DNA from: Chromatiaceae bacterium
GTDB lineage: Bacteria > Pseudomonadota > Gammaproteobacteria > Chromatiales > Chromatiaceae
Reading direction: 5' to 3'
DNA: 64,000 bases
Assembly (NCBI GenBank): GCA_022340805.1
Contig: JAJDNF010000030.1
Coordinates: 62,001-126,000 of the forward strand
Made by a program: the position numbers and the translations under genes. Numbering within the stretch: position 1 is the stretch's first letter; the number at the start of each line of letters is the position of its first letter. This document shows positions 43,764-52,647 of the stretch, piece by piece. Below the pieces are notes generated by a model. The model did not search any database, was not told where the DNA came from, and was given only the letters and a program-made list of their open reading frames with translations.

Positions 43764-45254
43764 TTAGAACTTTGCGCGCCAGCCGAGGTTGATCGAGGAA
43801 TGGTCCTCGTGGAATCCGCCTAGTGTCTGTTCGGCACCGTCAAAGTAGTGCAGCGCCAAATAAACCTCATGTGGTTCCCAACCCAGGAAGGCAATCTCCG
43901 GGTTCACATAGATGTCCTTGTCGTTTAGCCCAGCATAGAAATCTAGCTTCGCACGCCAACGTTCGCGGTCAAATGGAATTTCGATTTCACCATTTATGTT
44001 GTAAATCTCTCTGCGGTCAATGACCCCAGCCGAATCGAGAAGTTTCATCCCCATGAGCTGAAGATTGACTCTCGTGTTGCCGTCTCCGGGGTTAAACTCC
44101 ACACCTCCACCCCAAGCGATTGATGGCGTTGTAGTATAAGTCAGGTCTTCGCGGGTGACCGGATTGTCGCTGCTGTAGATGGCCTCCACCCGCCATGTCG
44201 CCCCTGCTGCATCCATCGCGGCATCGGCACCGTACGCCCAAGATCGGGGGTACTCAGCCTCAATCACCCCAGGTCCGGCCGATCGGAAATAGGGGATCGA
44301 TTGTCGGGTCCGAGCGATCGTTACTCCAATATCGGCGTAAGAATGGTTGAGTGTGTATCGGGCCCCAAACCCACCATCACCTCCAGGTGCATGTTCAGAA
44401 ATCTGCGAATTCTTCACCGCATCGGGCGGTACATCTTGTGGGTCGAAACCAAGTACGCGGCCTGTGTGGCGATTTATTGGATACCAGATGCTGTCTTTAT
44501 CGGGCATTTCCGCGGGCCGAAAGTCGATAAGCCAGACTAAGTCAAGTTTTCCAGATCCAACATAGGTCTCGGCGCGTACCATAGGATTTGCGCGTCGCCG
44601 ATCTTCCAGGTCATCCAGGACCATTCGTGAAAGATCTGCAGTGCTAACGCGGTCGGAGAGCGGTATCTCGTCGAGCCGCCCCCAGATGACGGTCTGTGTC
44701 CCTACAGTTAGGCGAAGATTGTCGCCGCGGTAGCGGACAAAGCTATCGCCGTAGTCGGCCTTAACCGTGGAGAAATCGCTGAATCCGTCTTGCTCATTGC
44801 CATCGAGTCGGCCTGAGATTTGGAATTCCCAGGCCGGAACCGGCTGCCAGTTGGCGACCGCTGAAACCTTACCGTAAACGGTACGATCAGCTTCCGAGTC
44901 CGAAGAGAAGAAGTGCGAATATTCCGCCCAGATGTCGTCAATCCGAACCTCGAGTTTCCCTAGACCGCCACCTTCTGCCGATGCTGCGTCAACACGTGGC
45001 TCAGGTTCCTCAACTTCGTCAGCAATACCCGGATTCGTTTCTTCGATAATAATGTCCCCGGGCGAGGGAATTGCTTCAGCGGAGCTGTCCTTAATTAAAA
45101 TCTCTTCGCCGGTTTCTGGTGCGGCGTCACCAATGTCAATGATCACCTCGTCCTGGGCTTTTAGGTCAAGGTCAGAAGCGGAGGCGCCGACCGTATGCGC
45201 GCAGCAGATAGCTAAAGAAATCAGGGGCAGATATCGGGGGCAGTGGTGAGACAT
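43764..45254 (-). CDS. Outer-membrane beta-barrel protein, DUF1302-like
   Basis: 496 residues. Signal-like N-terminus (about 1-28), then an acidic, low-complexity linker (about 30-90) and a barrel-like C-terminal region with repeated alternating strands (for example VRIDDIWAEYSHFF, WEFQISGRLDGNE, LRLTVGTQTVIWGRLDE), ending LGWRAKF with a terminal Phe. It resembles DUF1302-type proteins that accompany RND transporters. GAGGA lies 9 bases before the ATG at 45254. It sits between the LolA-like and RND genes, with short gaps to each. Confidence 0.75.
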   Translation of the reverse strand: MSHHCPRYLPLISLAICCAHTVGASASDLDLKAQDEVIIDIGDAAPETGEEILIKDSSAEAIPSPGDIIIEETNPGIADEVEEPEPRVDAASAEGGGLGKLEVRIDDIWAEYSHFFSSDSEADRTVYGKVSAVANWQPVPAWEFQISGRLDGNEQDGFSDFSTVKADYGDSFVRYRGDNLRLTVGTQTVIWGRLDEIPLSDRVSTADLSRMVLDDLEDRRRANPMVRAETYVGSGKLDLVWLIDFRPAEMPDKDSIWYPINRHTGRVLGFDPQDVPPDAVKNSQISEHAPGGDGGFGARYTLNHSYADIGVTIARTRQSIPYFRSAGPGVIEAEYPRSWAYGADAAMDAAGATWRVEAIYSSDNPVTREDLTYTTTPSIAWGGGVEFNPGDGNTRVNLQLMGMKLLDSAGVIDRREIYNINGEIEIPFDRERWRAKLDFYAGLNDKDIYVNPEIAFLGWEPHEVYLALHYFDGAEQTLGGFHEDHSSINLGWRAKF

Positions 45255-45291
45255 GTCCAATGGTCCTCGTGTGAGGCGTTTTATGGTCCGC

Positions 45292-46104
45292 TTACGGCCT
45301 GTATCGGGTTTCCGCACTTTCGTCGGACAGTGCTTGGCTAGTAAACAGTTGGTCAGGAATTTTCTGATTATACTTGACTGCGGAAATCGCTATGCGGGTG
45401 ACGTGGCCGGTATCGAGATCCTCCATCATGCTCTCGAGTACAGTCCAGAATCCCTGAATTCGTTTGATTTTCTTGACGGTTAAGCGCTTTGTCGGCTTGT
45501 CCGCGTTGCCCTGATATAGGTCGATTCGCAGTGGAGTCAAAGTGCCTGGATGGATCCAGCTGATTCTTTTCGAGTACACCGAGTTACCCGGATCAATGGG
45601 TTCGCTGATCAAAACCTTGCAGTTGAGCCCCCCCACTTTGTCTTCGCCAGAAAGCCGATGTCGGTCCATGCCGACCTTTCGGTCGAGCAAGTCTTCGAAA
45701 AACAGATCGGAACCGACGAACCGGCCACCCTTTCGCGATGATGACACTCTACGCACACGATCAAGCGCGGGGAGATACAACCATTGATCGCTTTCACCGC
45801 TAGGGTGATCCCTTGTGAGGAGCCCTACGCCTGAGATATCAGAGGGGCTCGTAAAGCGGGTAAATGACCACTGCTCACCGCCACCCTTGTCGACCCGCAT
45901 TGTGTACATCTCCCGCTTCCTGGTCGAACGCCCCTTCTCGATCAGGGTCATCACGGCACGGGAGGCGAAGTCGTCTCCGTTGGGTGCGTCGTACACGGCC
46001 TGGGCGAGTTTGCGTCCGGCATCTTCGGCATCGTCCGCCACCGCGGAAGCAACGGGGACAAGTCCGATCAGGAGAGCAGAAAGCAGGTTTAGCAGCAATT
46101 GCAT
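45292..46104 (-). CDS. LolA-like outer membrane lipoprotein-sorting protein
   Basis: 270 residues. Signal peptide about 1-22 (QLLLNLLSALLIGLVPVASAVA). The mature part matches periplasmic lipid carriers of the lipoprotein-sorting family: MYTMRVDKGGGEQWSFTRFTSP, DQWLYLPALDRVRRVS, FVGSDLFFEDL and SWIHPGTLTPLRIDLY. CGGAG lies 6 bases before the ATG at 46104. First gene of the operon LolA-like, barrel, RND; such proteins could carry a lipid between the RND pump and the outer membrane. Confidence 0.82.
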   Translation of the reverse strand: MQLLLNLLSALLIGLVPVASAVADDAEDAGRKLAQAVYDAPNGDDFASRAVMTLIEKGRSTRKREMYTMRVDKGGGEQWSFTRFTSPSDISGVGLLTRDHPSGESDQWLYLPALDRVRRVSSSRKGGRFVGSDLFFEDLLDRKVGMDRHRLSGEDKVGGLNCKVLISEPIDPGNSVYSKRISWIHPGTLTPLRIDLYQGNADKPTKRLTVKKIKRIQGFWTVLESMMEDLDTGHVTRIAISAVKYNQKIPDQLFTSQALSDESAETRYRP

Positions 46105-46439
46105 ATCTGGCTCCGGAAGACATTGCCATGCGGTTGGAGCGGCGCGCCTTTTTCCGCGTGGCGGCAGCGTAGCACAGGGCTGATTCGGCGGTTCGCGGGA
46201 TGTTTTCGTCCCGTGTGGCACGTCTGGGGGATTAAATCGGCCCGCGACGCGGCGACTTTAGCGCACGGGGCGGTGCGCCGGTCCGTATTGATCACCGTTG
46301 TTTCATCCAAAGGCAAGGAGCGGACCAGGTCCCCATCGACCCGCCTGGTGGATCGGATCTCTCCGGACTGCGGCCTCGCAGTCGGGTAGCGGACCTCGGA
46401 CCGGATACGGACATCGGCAGAAAAGGCGCCGATCGCCGT
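46105..46439. other. Gene-free stretch between the LolA-like gene and speE
   Basis: 335 bases holding the upstream region of the minus-strand operon and the 3' side of speE. No convincing hairpin terminator or conserved open frame. Confidence 0.5.
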
Positions 46440-47303
46440 TCACACGGGCCAGCCCCTGCGCGCCTTGCGAAAGAACTCCGGTTCCGCGAATGCCGCACGA
46501 TGAATCTGGGCGTTGTAGTAGAGGGTTTCGAACGCTTTGGTCGCGACGTCGGACTCGCGAAAATCCCCGAGGCGCGTGTTCTTGGCGCCGATCGTAGCCG
46601 ACCACCACCCGGTTGGGTAGATCGGCTGAGGAAAGAACAGGGTGCGTGCATCCGCAAACCGTGCCGCTTGGAGGCTGCGATACATGCGCTCCAGGATTGC
46701 CATGTGGATCAGCGGTGATTCACTTTGCTGGACGATCAGGCCGCCTTCGTCCAAGGCCCGATGGCATGCGCTGTAGAACTCGGGGCTGAACAGCACCTCA
46801 CCCGGGCCCTTCGGGTCCGTCGAATCCACGATGATTACGTCCAGCAAGCCCGGGCTGACATCCTTCATCCATTGGATGCCATCGATAAACATCAGTTCAG
46901 CCCTGGGGTCACCATTTGATTCGCACAGCTCCGGGAAATGCAGCTCGGCCGCTCGTGTCACCACTTCGTCGATATCGATCTGGATCGCCTTTTCGACCTC
47001 GGGGTGTTTGAGCACCTCGCGGAGGGTGCCGCAATCGCCGCCGCCGATTATCGCGACCCGCCTGGGCGCGCGATGGCTGAACAGCACCGGATGACTCATC
47101 ATCTCGTGATAGAGAAAGTTGTCGCGCGTGCTGACCATGGTGCAGCCATCGATCAGCATCAGCCTGCCGTAGGTCTCGGTTTCGAAGACCTCCACCTTCT
47201 GAAAAGCGGACTGCTGCTCAAATAGCTTACCTTGCCCTTTCAGCGCGAAGGCGGATCCGCCGTCTTCACAGATCTCGGTTATCCATTCGTCGTCCAGGCT
47301 CAT
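46440..47303 (-). CDS. speE: Spermidine synthase
   Basis: 287 residues. It transfers aminopropyl from decarboxylated SAM to putrescine. Motifs: IIGGGDCGTLREVLKHPEV near 87-105, QIDIDEVVTRAAELHFPEL near 108, and the catalytic region DVIIVDSTDPKGPGEVLF near 155-172. GGGAG precedes the ATG. Divergent from speA with a 150-base spacer, so both steps from arginine to spermidine are grouped. Confidence 0.95.
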   Translation of the reverse strand: MSLDDEWITEICEDGGSAFALKGQGKLFEQQSAFQKVEVFETETYGRLMLIDGCTMVSTRDNFLYHEMMSHPVLFSHRAPRRVAIIGGGDCGTLREVLKHPEVEKAIQIDIDEVVTRAAELHFPELCESNGDPRAELMFIDGIQWMKDVSPGLLDVIIVDSTDPKGPGEVLFSPEFYSACHRALDEGGLIVQQSESPLIHMAILERMYRSLQAARFADARTLFFPQPIYPTGWWSATIGAKNTRLGDFRESDVATKAFETLYYNAQIHRAAFAEPEFFRKARRGWPV

Positions 47304-47453
47304 GCTCGGCTCCCGCGATAGGCTGGCTTATGATGCGGCGCACCTTAGCGGTCCGCATGAACACCGGCAACCCTCTGCACGACGCCGGGAGGCCGGTATG
47401 CGCCGCCGCCGAAAAATCCGGATAATCCACGCCCAGTGCACAGTGAGGTCGTT

Positions 47454-49328
47454 ATGCCCGCGAAGGTTTCGCCTGTTCCCCAGACCTACGGTGTCCAGCG
47501 CTGGGGCGACGGCTATTTCGGCATCAATGCCGAGGGCCATGCCACGGTATGTCCCCGCCCGGAGCGCGATGACGAGCTGGACCTTTACGAACTGGCTCGC
47601 GATCTCGCCGCAAGCGGTCTGCGCCTGCCGGTCCTGGTGCGCTTCAACGACATCCTGCGCCACCGCGTGCAGAGCCTGTGTGAGGCATTCAGCAAGGCCG
47701 CCTCGGCCCTCGACTATGCCGGCGGTTATCGCGCCGTCTACCCGATCAAGGTGAATCAGCAGCGCAGTGTGGTGGAGCAGATCGTCAACGGGGGCGGGGA
47801 CTGCGTGGGCCTGGAAGCGGGCAGCAAGCCGGAGTTGATGGCCGTGCTCGCCACGGCGCCGGCCGGCGGAGAGATCGTATGCAACGGTTACAAGGACCGC
47901 GAATACATCCGGCTGGCGCTTATCGGCCGGCGACTGGGCTATCAGGTCTATATCGTGATCGAGAAGCCGAGCGAGCTGGACCTGGTATTCGCTGAATCGG
48001 CCGACTTGGGTATCGAGCCGTTGCTCGGCGTACGCGTCCGCCTGGCCGCGGTAGCGTCGGGCAAATGGCAGAACTCGGGCGGTGCCAAATCGAAATTCGG
48101 CCTGTCCGCGTCGCAAGTGCTCGCCCTGATCGACCGTCTGCAGGGACGTGCCTGTCTGCATTGGCTGGTCCTGCTGCATTCGCACATCGGTTCGCAGATC
48201 CCGGACCTGCGGGATATCCATCGCGGCATCAGCGAGGCGACACGCTATTTCGTGGAACTGCACCGGCTTGGTGCGGCGATCCGGGTCATCGATGTCGGTG
48301 GTGGCCTGGGCATCGACTATGAGGGTAGTCGTTCGCAGCACTATTGTTCGACCAACTACGACATGACCGCCTATGCCGAAGAAGTCCTGCGCCCGATCGC
48401 GCGCGTCTGCGCGGAGCAGGGGCTGCCTCAGCCGATGGTGTTCAGCGAGTCCGGGCGTGCGATGACGGCACACCACGCCGTACTGATTACCGATGTTATC
48501 GAGCGCGAGCCACCTTTCGTCGAACCGGCCGCCGGCAATGCCGATGGCGACGAACTCGTGCAGCGGCTGGATGATCTGTTGGCCGGCGTGAGCAGTGGCG
48601 GAGCGCCGCAGAGCTTGCAGAATGCACGCCACCTGTTGGCCGAGGCCAACGAGCGTTTTGCTCAGGGCGGGATGGACCTGCAACACCGCGCCCTGGCCGA
48701 GACGCATTTCTACGCCATCGCGCGCGCTGTGAAGGGCGTGCTGCGCCTGGAGTCGCGGCGTCACCGCGAGCTGCTCGAAGAGCTGAACGAGATGCTCGCC
48801 GATCGGGTGTTCTGCAATTTCTCCTTGTTCCAGTCGCTGCCCGACATCTGGGCGATCGACCAGATCTTCCCGGTAATGCCGCTGCAGCGACTCGATGAGG
48901 TCCCTGATCAGGCAGCCCTGATGCACGACCTGACCTGCGACTCGGATGGCTGCATCGACAGTTATGTCGACCAGGATGGGGTGGAAAATACCCTGATGCT
49001 GCATGCCGCGCACCGCGGAGAGCCGTATCTGCTCGGTATCTTCCTGGTCGGGGCCTACCAGGAAATCCTCGGCGATATGCACAACCTGTTCGGCGATACC
49101 GACACGGTCAACGTGATCCTGGAGGCGGGCGGAAGGTTCCGGCTGGCCGAGCCCGAGCGCGGCGATTCGGTCGACGAACTGCTGAAATATGTCCACTTCG
49201 ACCCGGAACAGATGCTGGAATCCTACCTGCGCCGATTGCGGGAACAGGGCGTAAGCGAGGCCTTTGTCGACAGCTACTACCGTGAACTCAAGGCCGGGCT
49301 GCACGGTTACACCTACCTCAAGACCTAG
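47454..49328 (+). CDS. speA: Biosynthetic arginine decarboxylase
   Basis: 624 residues, close to E. coli SpeA. It decarboxylates arginine to agmatine, leading to putrescine. The PLP lysine is K99 in AVYPIKVNQQRSVVEQI. Other motifs: GLEAGSKPELMAVL, LHSHIGSQIPD near 242, DVGGGLGIDYEG near 280 and SESGRAMTAHHAV near 330. The ATG at 47454 with GAGG 5 bases upstream is preferred to an in-frame GTG at 47436. No speB is in the window. Confidence 0.95.
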   Translation: MPAKVSPVPQTYGVQRWGDGYFGINAEGHATVCPRPERDDELDLYELARDLAASGLRLPVLVRFNDILRHRVQSLCEAFSKAASALDYAGGYRAVYPIKVNQQRSVVEQIVNGGGDCVGLEAGSKPELMAVLATAPAGGEIVCNGYKDREYIRLALIGRRLGYQVYIVIEKPSELDLVFAESADLGIEPLLGVRVRLAAVASGKWQNSGGAKSKFGLSASQVLALIDRLQGRACLHWLVLLHSHIGSQIPDLRDIHRGISEATRYFVELHRLGAAIRVIDVGGGLGIDYEGSRSQHYCSTNYDMTAYAEEVLRPIARVCAEQGLPQPMVFSESGRAMTAHHAVLITDVIEREPPFVEPAAGNADGDELVQRLDDLLAGVSSGGAPQSLQNARHLLAEANERFAQGGMDLQHRALAETHFYAIARAVKGVLRLESRRHRELLEELNEMLADRVFCNFSLFQSLPDIWAIDQIFPVMPLQRLDEVPDQAALMHDLTCDSDGCIDSYVDQDGVENTLMLHAAHRGEPYLLGIFLVGAYQEILGDMHNLFGDTDTVNVILEAGGRFRLAEPERGDSVDELLKYVHFDPEQMLESYLRRLREQGVSEAFVDSYYRELKAGLHGYTYLKT

Positions 49329-49489
49329 TCCCGTTCGCGGGGGAGAAGTGGGCTTTTTCTATAATTAGAAACGAATTTATCCCGGTAGTTAGCGCTTGCT
49401 AACGATGGGCTGCGGTGCATACCCTGCAAATGTCCCGTTTAAAGGCCCGGATGCCCACTGGACAATTATCACCCGGGAGGGCTCCGCTG

Positions 49490-49831
49490 ATGACGATGAT
49501 CGAAAATCTGTACGGCATGCTCGAGCGCGGCCTCGACAGTGCTCTGGTGCGTTATTCCCTCGGCAGCGAGTTCTTGAAAATCGGTAATGCCGATATCGCG
49601 ATTGCCCATCTGCGCGAGGCCCTGAAGCTCGATGGCGACTATTCGGCAGCCTGGAAGATGCTCGGCAAGGCCTTGGCTACCGCCGGAAATCACGCCGAGG
49701 CGGTGGCTGTACTTGGGCAGGGGATCGCGGTCGCCGAGCGGCGTGGCGATGTGCAGGCTGCGAAGGAGATGGGCGTCTTTCGCAGACGCTCGCAGCGGGC
49801 CCTGGAAACGGACATCCCGGACGTCCCCTAA
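49490..49831 (+). CDS. Small TPR-repeat protein
   Basis: 113 residues with about two tetratricopeptide units in the first 75 residues (RYSLGSEFLKIGNADIAIAHLREALKLDGDYSAAWKMLGKAL and AGNHAEAVAVLGQGI); the tail is basic. TPRs mediate protein-protein contacts. GGGAGG is about 10 bases before the ATG at 49490. No partner is evident in the neighbourhood. Confidence 0.75.
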   Translation: MTMIENLYGMLERGLDSALVRYSLGSEFLKIGNADIAIAHLREALKLDGDYSAAWKMLGKALATAGNHAEAVAVLGQGIAVAERRGDVQAAKEMGVFRRRSQRALETDIPDVP

Positions 49832-50095
49832 GCCCCCGGAAAGCGTTCGCTGAAACTGGCCGGCCCGCGACTGATGCGATCAGGCCCGGCCCCACCCGGG
49901 CCAGCTAGCCGTTGCGGATGGGGCTGGCCTGGCATCGCCTGCGTTCGTACAAGCACCCGCCCCGGCGGCCCGCGGGGTTGGGCGATGACGCCGTTCGATA
50001 TGACCTCGTTGGCACGGAAAGCCTAATGAGCTTGGGGCGCATGCCGAACCAGCAACGGTCGTGAACAGCGGTGCGAATCCACCATCGCCAGCATC
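49832..50095. other. Stretch before the broken REC-GGDEF gene
   Basis: About 264 bases, GC-rich; no gene, RNA gene or riboswitch could be supported. Confidence 0.4.
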
Positions 50096-50545
50096 GTGAA
50101 TACCCTGTCAGCTATTCAGGCCGAAGTGCAATCCGCGTGCGCAGATCATACAAGGCGCGTGCTGCTGGTCGAAGACAGCCGTGCGATTGCGTCGATGCTC
50201 ACCGCCAGTATCGATTCGCTGCAGGGTATCGTCTGCGGCCGGGCCTCCAGCCTGGGCGAGGCAAGGCGGTTGCTTGCGCGAGCCGGAGCCGACAGCGATT
50301 TCGTTACCGTACTCGACCTCAGCCTGCCCGACCCGCCGAACGCTGAGGTCATCGACCTGGTTCAGCAGGCCGGGGTCCCGATCATCGTCCTTACCGCCAA
50401 TGTCGACCTGTAGCACAATGGTCAGCGCGTACCCCTCAGTGCCGGCATCGGGGCGCCCCGTGACCTTGGGGCGGGTATCGACCGGATGCTGGCGTCAGGC
50501 TATGCGGCCAAGAAGGCCGGGCGAAACCGCGTCGCCATACGCCGA
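50096..50545 (+). pseudogene. Degenerate response regulator/diguanylate cyclase (REC ... GGDEF)
   Basis: The frame reads an N-terminal receiver domain (RRVLLVEDSRAIASML, VTVLDLSLPD, VPIIVLTANVD) and then meets a TAG at 50411. In the same frame beyond the stop is VPLSAGIGAPRDLG and IDRMLASGYAAKKAGRNRVA, which match the last strand and helix of GGDEF domains (pattern VxxSIGVA ... ALYxAKxxGRNRV). The intervening 300 or more residues of a normal REC-GGDEF protein are missing, so this is a deletion remnant with a stop. The GTG at 50096 is an uncertain start. Confidence 0.68.
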
Positions 50546-50707
50546 CGCGGGACTGGCTGGGGCCGGGTTTGCCGATCACGCTGCCCGGGGTGGGGGCATG
50601 CGGGTCGATACCATCCGGCACAGCTCCGCTGTCGGTCTCCATGCCGCAGCCGGCGCAAACCGGGGCCGCGCGATTCGGCGTAAAGCGCTGCGATGCGTCA
50701 ACTGGAA

Positions 50708-51640
50708 TCAGCCGCACCGCAACACCCAGCAGCGGTGCGGTGTATGACGCTTGAAGTCGATCGGGATGGTCTGCTGACTGATCTCCTCGACGGCCGCCAG
50801 TTCGGCGATCTTTGGCTCAAGTCTGAAGGCCTGGCGGTTGTTCGAGAAGAACAGCTCGCCGCCAGGTGCCAGCAGGTCGAGCGTCGCCTTCAGCAGGATC
50901 TCCTGGTCGCGTTGGACATCGAAGGTCTCCTGCATGCGCTTCGAGTTAGAGAAGCTCGGTGGGTCGAGCATGATCAGGTCGAAGCGCGCGCGCGCCTGGC
51001 GCATGCGCTCGAGAAACGCGAACACATCGGACTGCACGAAGGTGTGTCGCTGGTCGTCTTGCAGCCCATTGTGCACCATGTTGCGTCTGCTCCATGCCTG
51101 ATAAGTATGAGACATGTCGACTGTCACGGTGCGTTGCGCCCCGCCTGCCGCGGCATATACGGTGAAGCTGCCGGTGTAGGCGAACAGGTTTAGAAATGTC
51201 TCTCCCCGCGCGCGTTCGCGAATCAGCTGACGCGTATCGCGATGGTCCAGAAACAGGCCGGTATCGAGGTACCTGGCCAGGTTGACCTCGAAGCGCAGGT
51301 CGCGCTCGCTGACGGTGAAGGACGGCGCCCTTTGGGCCAGCTTCTCGTATTGCTCGGCGCCGCGCTGGCGGCGACGATGTTTGATCACGACCTGAGCCAG
51401 CGGGACCTCGAGGGTGTCTGCCAGGCCGTTGCGGATCGGCTCCAGCTCAGCGGCGCCCAGCGGGCGCTTTTTTTCGAACACCTGGACGTGCAGCCAGTCC
51501 GCGTAGCGATCGATCGCCAGCGGGAATTCCGGCATGTCGCGGTCGTACAGGCGATAGGCCTCGATCCCCTCGCGTCTGGCCCACTTGGCCAGATGTCGCT
51601 GGTTCTTGAGGACGCGGTTGGCAAGCGCGCTGGGCTGCAT
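50708..51640 (-). CDS. 23S rRNA guanine-N7 methyltransferase domain protein (RlmK-like)
   Basis: 310 residues. SAM-dependent methyltransferase: FLNLFAYTGSFTVYAAAGGA near 172, the active-site LDPPSFSNSKRMQETFDVQRDQ near 243, and the N-terminal NRVLKNQRHLAKWARREGI. It matches the C-terminal half (RlmK) of E. coli RlmL/RlmKL (about 700 residues), here alone. The expected reaction is m7G2069 of 23S rRNA. The ATG at 51640 gives the family N-terminus; an upstream in-frame extension is discarded. Confidence 0.85.
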   Translation of the reverse strand: MQPSALANRVLKNQRHLAKWARREGIEAYRLYDRDMPEFPLAIDRYADWLHVQVFEKKRPLGAAELEPIRNGLADTLEVPLAQVVIKHRRRQRGAEQYEKLAQRAPSFTVSERDLRFEVNLARYLDTGLFLDHRDTRQLIRERARGETFLNLFAYTGSFTVYAAAGGAQRTVTVDMSHTYQAWSRRNMVHNGLQDDQRHTFVQSDVFAFLERMRQARARFDLIMLDPPSFSNSKRMQETFDVQRDQEILLKATLDLLAPGGELFFSNNRQAFRLEPKIAELAAVEEISQQTIPIDFKRHTPHRCWVLRCG

Positions 51641-51657
51641 GGTTGCGCGGCAGTAGC

Positions 51658-52038
51658 CTAGGAAAGGTGGCGCTGCGCATGCCAGGCGAGTGCTCCCCAG
51701 CCAAGCAGGAATGCGGTGCCGCCGAACGGGGTGACCGCGCCCAGCCAGCGGATATCGGTAAGTGCAAGCAGATAGAGGCTGCCTGAAAACAACAGGATGC
51801 CAATCGCAAAAGCCCAACCGGCAAGGCTCAGGGCTCTACTGATGCGGCCGCGGCCCAGCAGGCCGACGACGAGCAGTGCCAGCGCATGGGTCGTCTGGTA
51901 CGCGACCCCGGTCTGGAAGGCCTCGAGCAGCCCGGTGCTTAACAGATCCTTCAGCGCGTGCGCGCCGAACGCGCCGAACGCGACCGCGAGTAGGCCACAG
52001 ATGGCGCCGATGGAGATGAAATGTCGCAGCGGGTTCAT
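51658..52038 (-). CDS. DUF423 small membrane protein (YwdK-like)
   Basis: 126 residues with four membrane helices. N-terminal ICGLLAVAFGAFGAHALKD and the later GVAYQTTHALALLVVG are typical of DUF423. Function unknown. Its ATG overlaps the last base of the upstream stop codon. Confidence 0.9.
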   Translation of the reverse strand: MNPLRHFISIGAICGLLAVAFGAFGAHALKDLLSTGLLEAFQTGVAYQTTHALALLVVGLLGRGRISRALSLAGWAFAIGILLFSGSLYLLALTDIRWLGAVTPFGGTAFLLGWGALAWHAQRHLS

Positions 52039-52589
52039 CAATGCAGGTCCATTTTGCCGAGTTCTTCGAGTATCTGCAGAACCAACTGTTGGCCGCGAAC
52101 GTCCAGGCGCGCACACAGTTTGTCCGGGTCGCGCTCGCCGTTGATCAGCGGTCGGATCACCGCGGCCACGCGACTCATGTCGCCGCCTACCCGGCTCATC
52201 TGTTCGGCCATCTGGCTGACCAGCGACAGCGCCTGCGAGTTGCCGCGTGCCGCAGCGTGAATCATATGGGCGAGCCCCGGCGCGGCCAAGGTCGGATCGG
52301 CCTTTTGCTGCGGGTCGGGCAGGGTGAGCGGGTCCTGCAGGCCGCGCAGGATGGCCTCGGCGATCACCCGGTCTTCCTCGTCGAGGCCGGCAATCCCGGC
52401 CAGGTCGCGCCGGCCGTTCGCGAACTGCCTGACCGCATCCGCCAGCACCTGCCAGCCACTCTCCACGGCCGCGCTCAACAGGCCCTCGAGCTGCCTGCCC
52501 GCTGTCGGCTGGCGGATCAGTTCCACGACCTGGCAAATGAAGGCCGAGTGGGCCTGGATGATCTGTTGTTCGCGATCGGGTATCCGCAT
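52038..52589 (-). CDS. Conserved helical protein, function unknown
   Basis: 183 residues, soluble, mostly helical (for example RQLEGLLSAAVESGWQVLADAVRQF and GLAHMIHAAARGNSQALSLVSQMAEQM). No domain recognised. Its stop overlaps the DUF423 start, suggesting translation coupling. The ATG at 52589 is chosen over an adjacent GTG. Confidence 0.6.
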   Translation of the reverse strand: MRIPDREQQIIQAHSAFICQVVELIRQPTAGRQLEGLLSAAVESGWQVLADAVRQFANGRRDLAGIAGLDEEDRVIAEAILRGLQDPLTLPDPQQKADPTLAAPGLAHMIHAAARGNSQALSLVSQMAEQMSRVGGDMSRVAAVIRPLINGERDPDKLCARLDVRGQQLVLQILEELGKMDLH

Positions 52590-52647
52590 CACACGCTCGG
52601 TTTCGTGGAACTGGTCCGGGGCAGTCTAACCGAGCCCTGCCCGCCCG

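Noticed and set aside
47328-49304. Minus-strand open frame over speA (658 residues)
   Set aside because: Shadow of speA, which has its PLP lysine and family motifs.
49832-50095. Possible riboswitch upstream of the REC remnant
   Set aside because: I looked for a cobalamin-type pattern and found no core elements.
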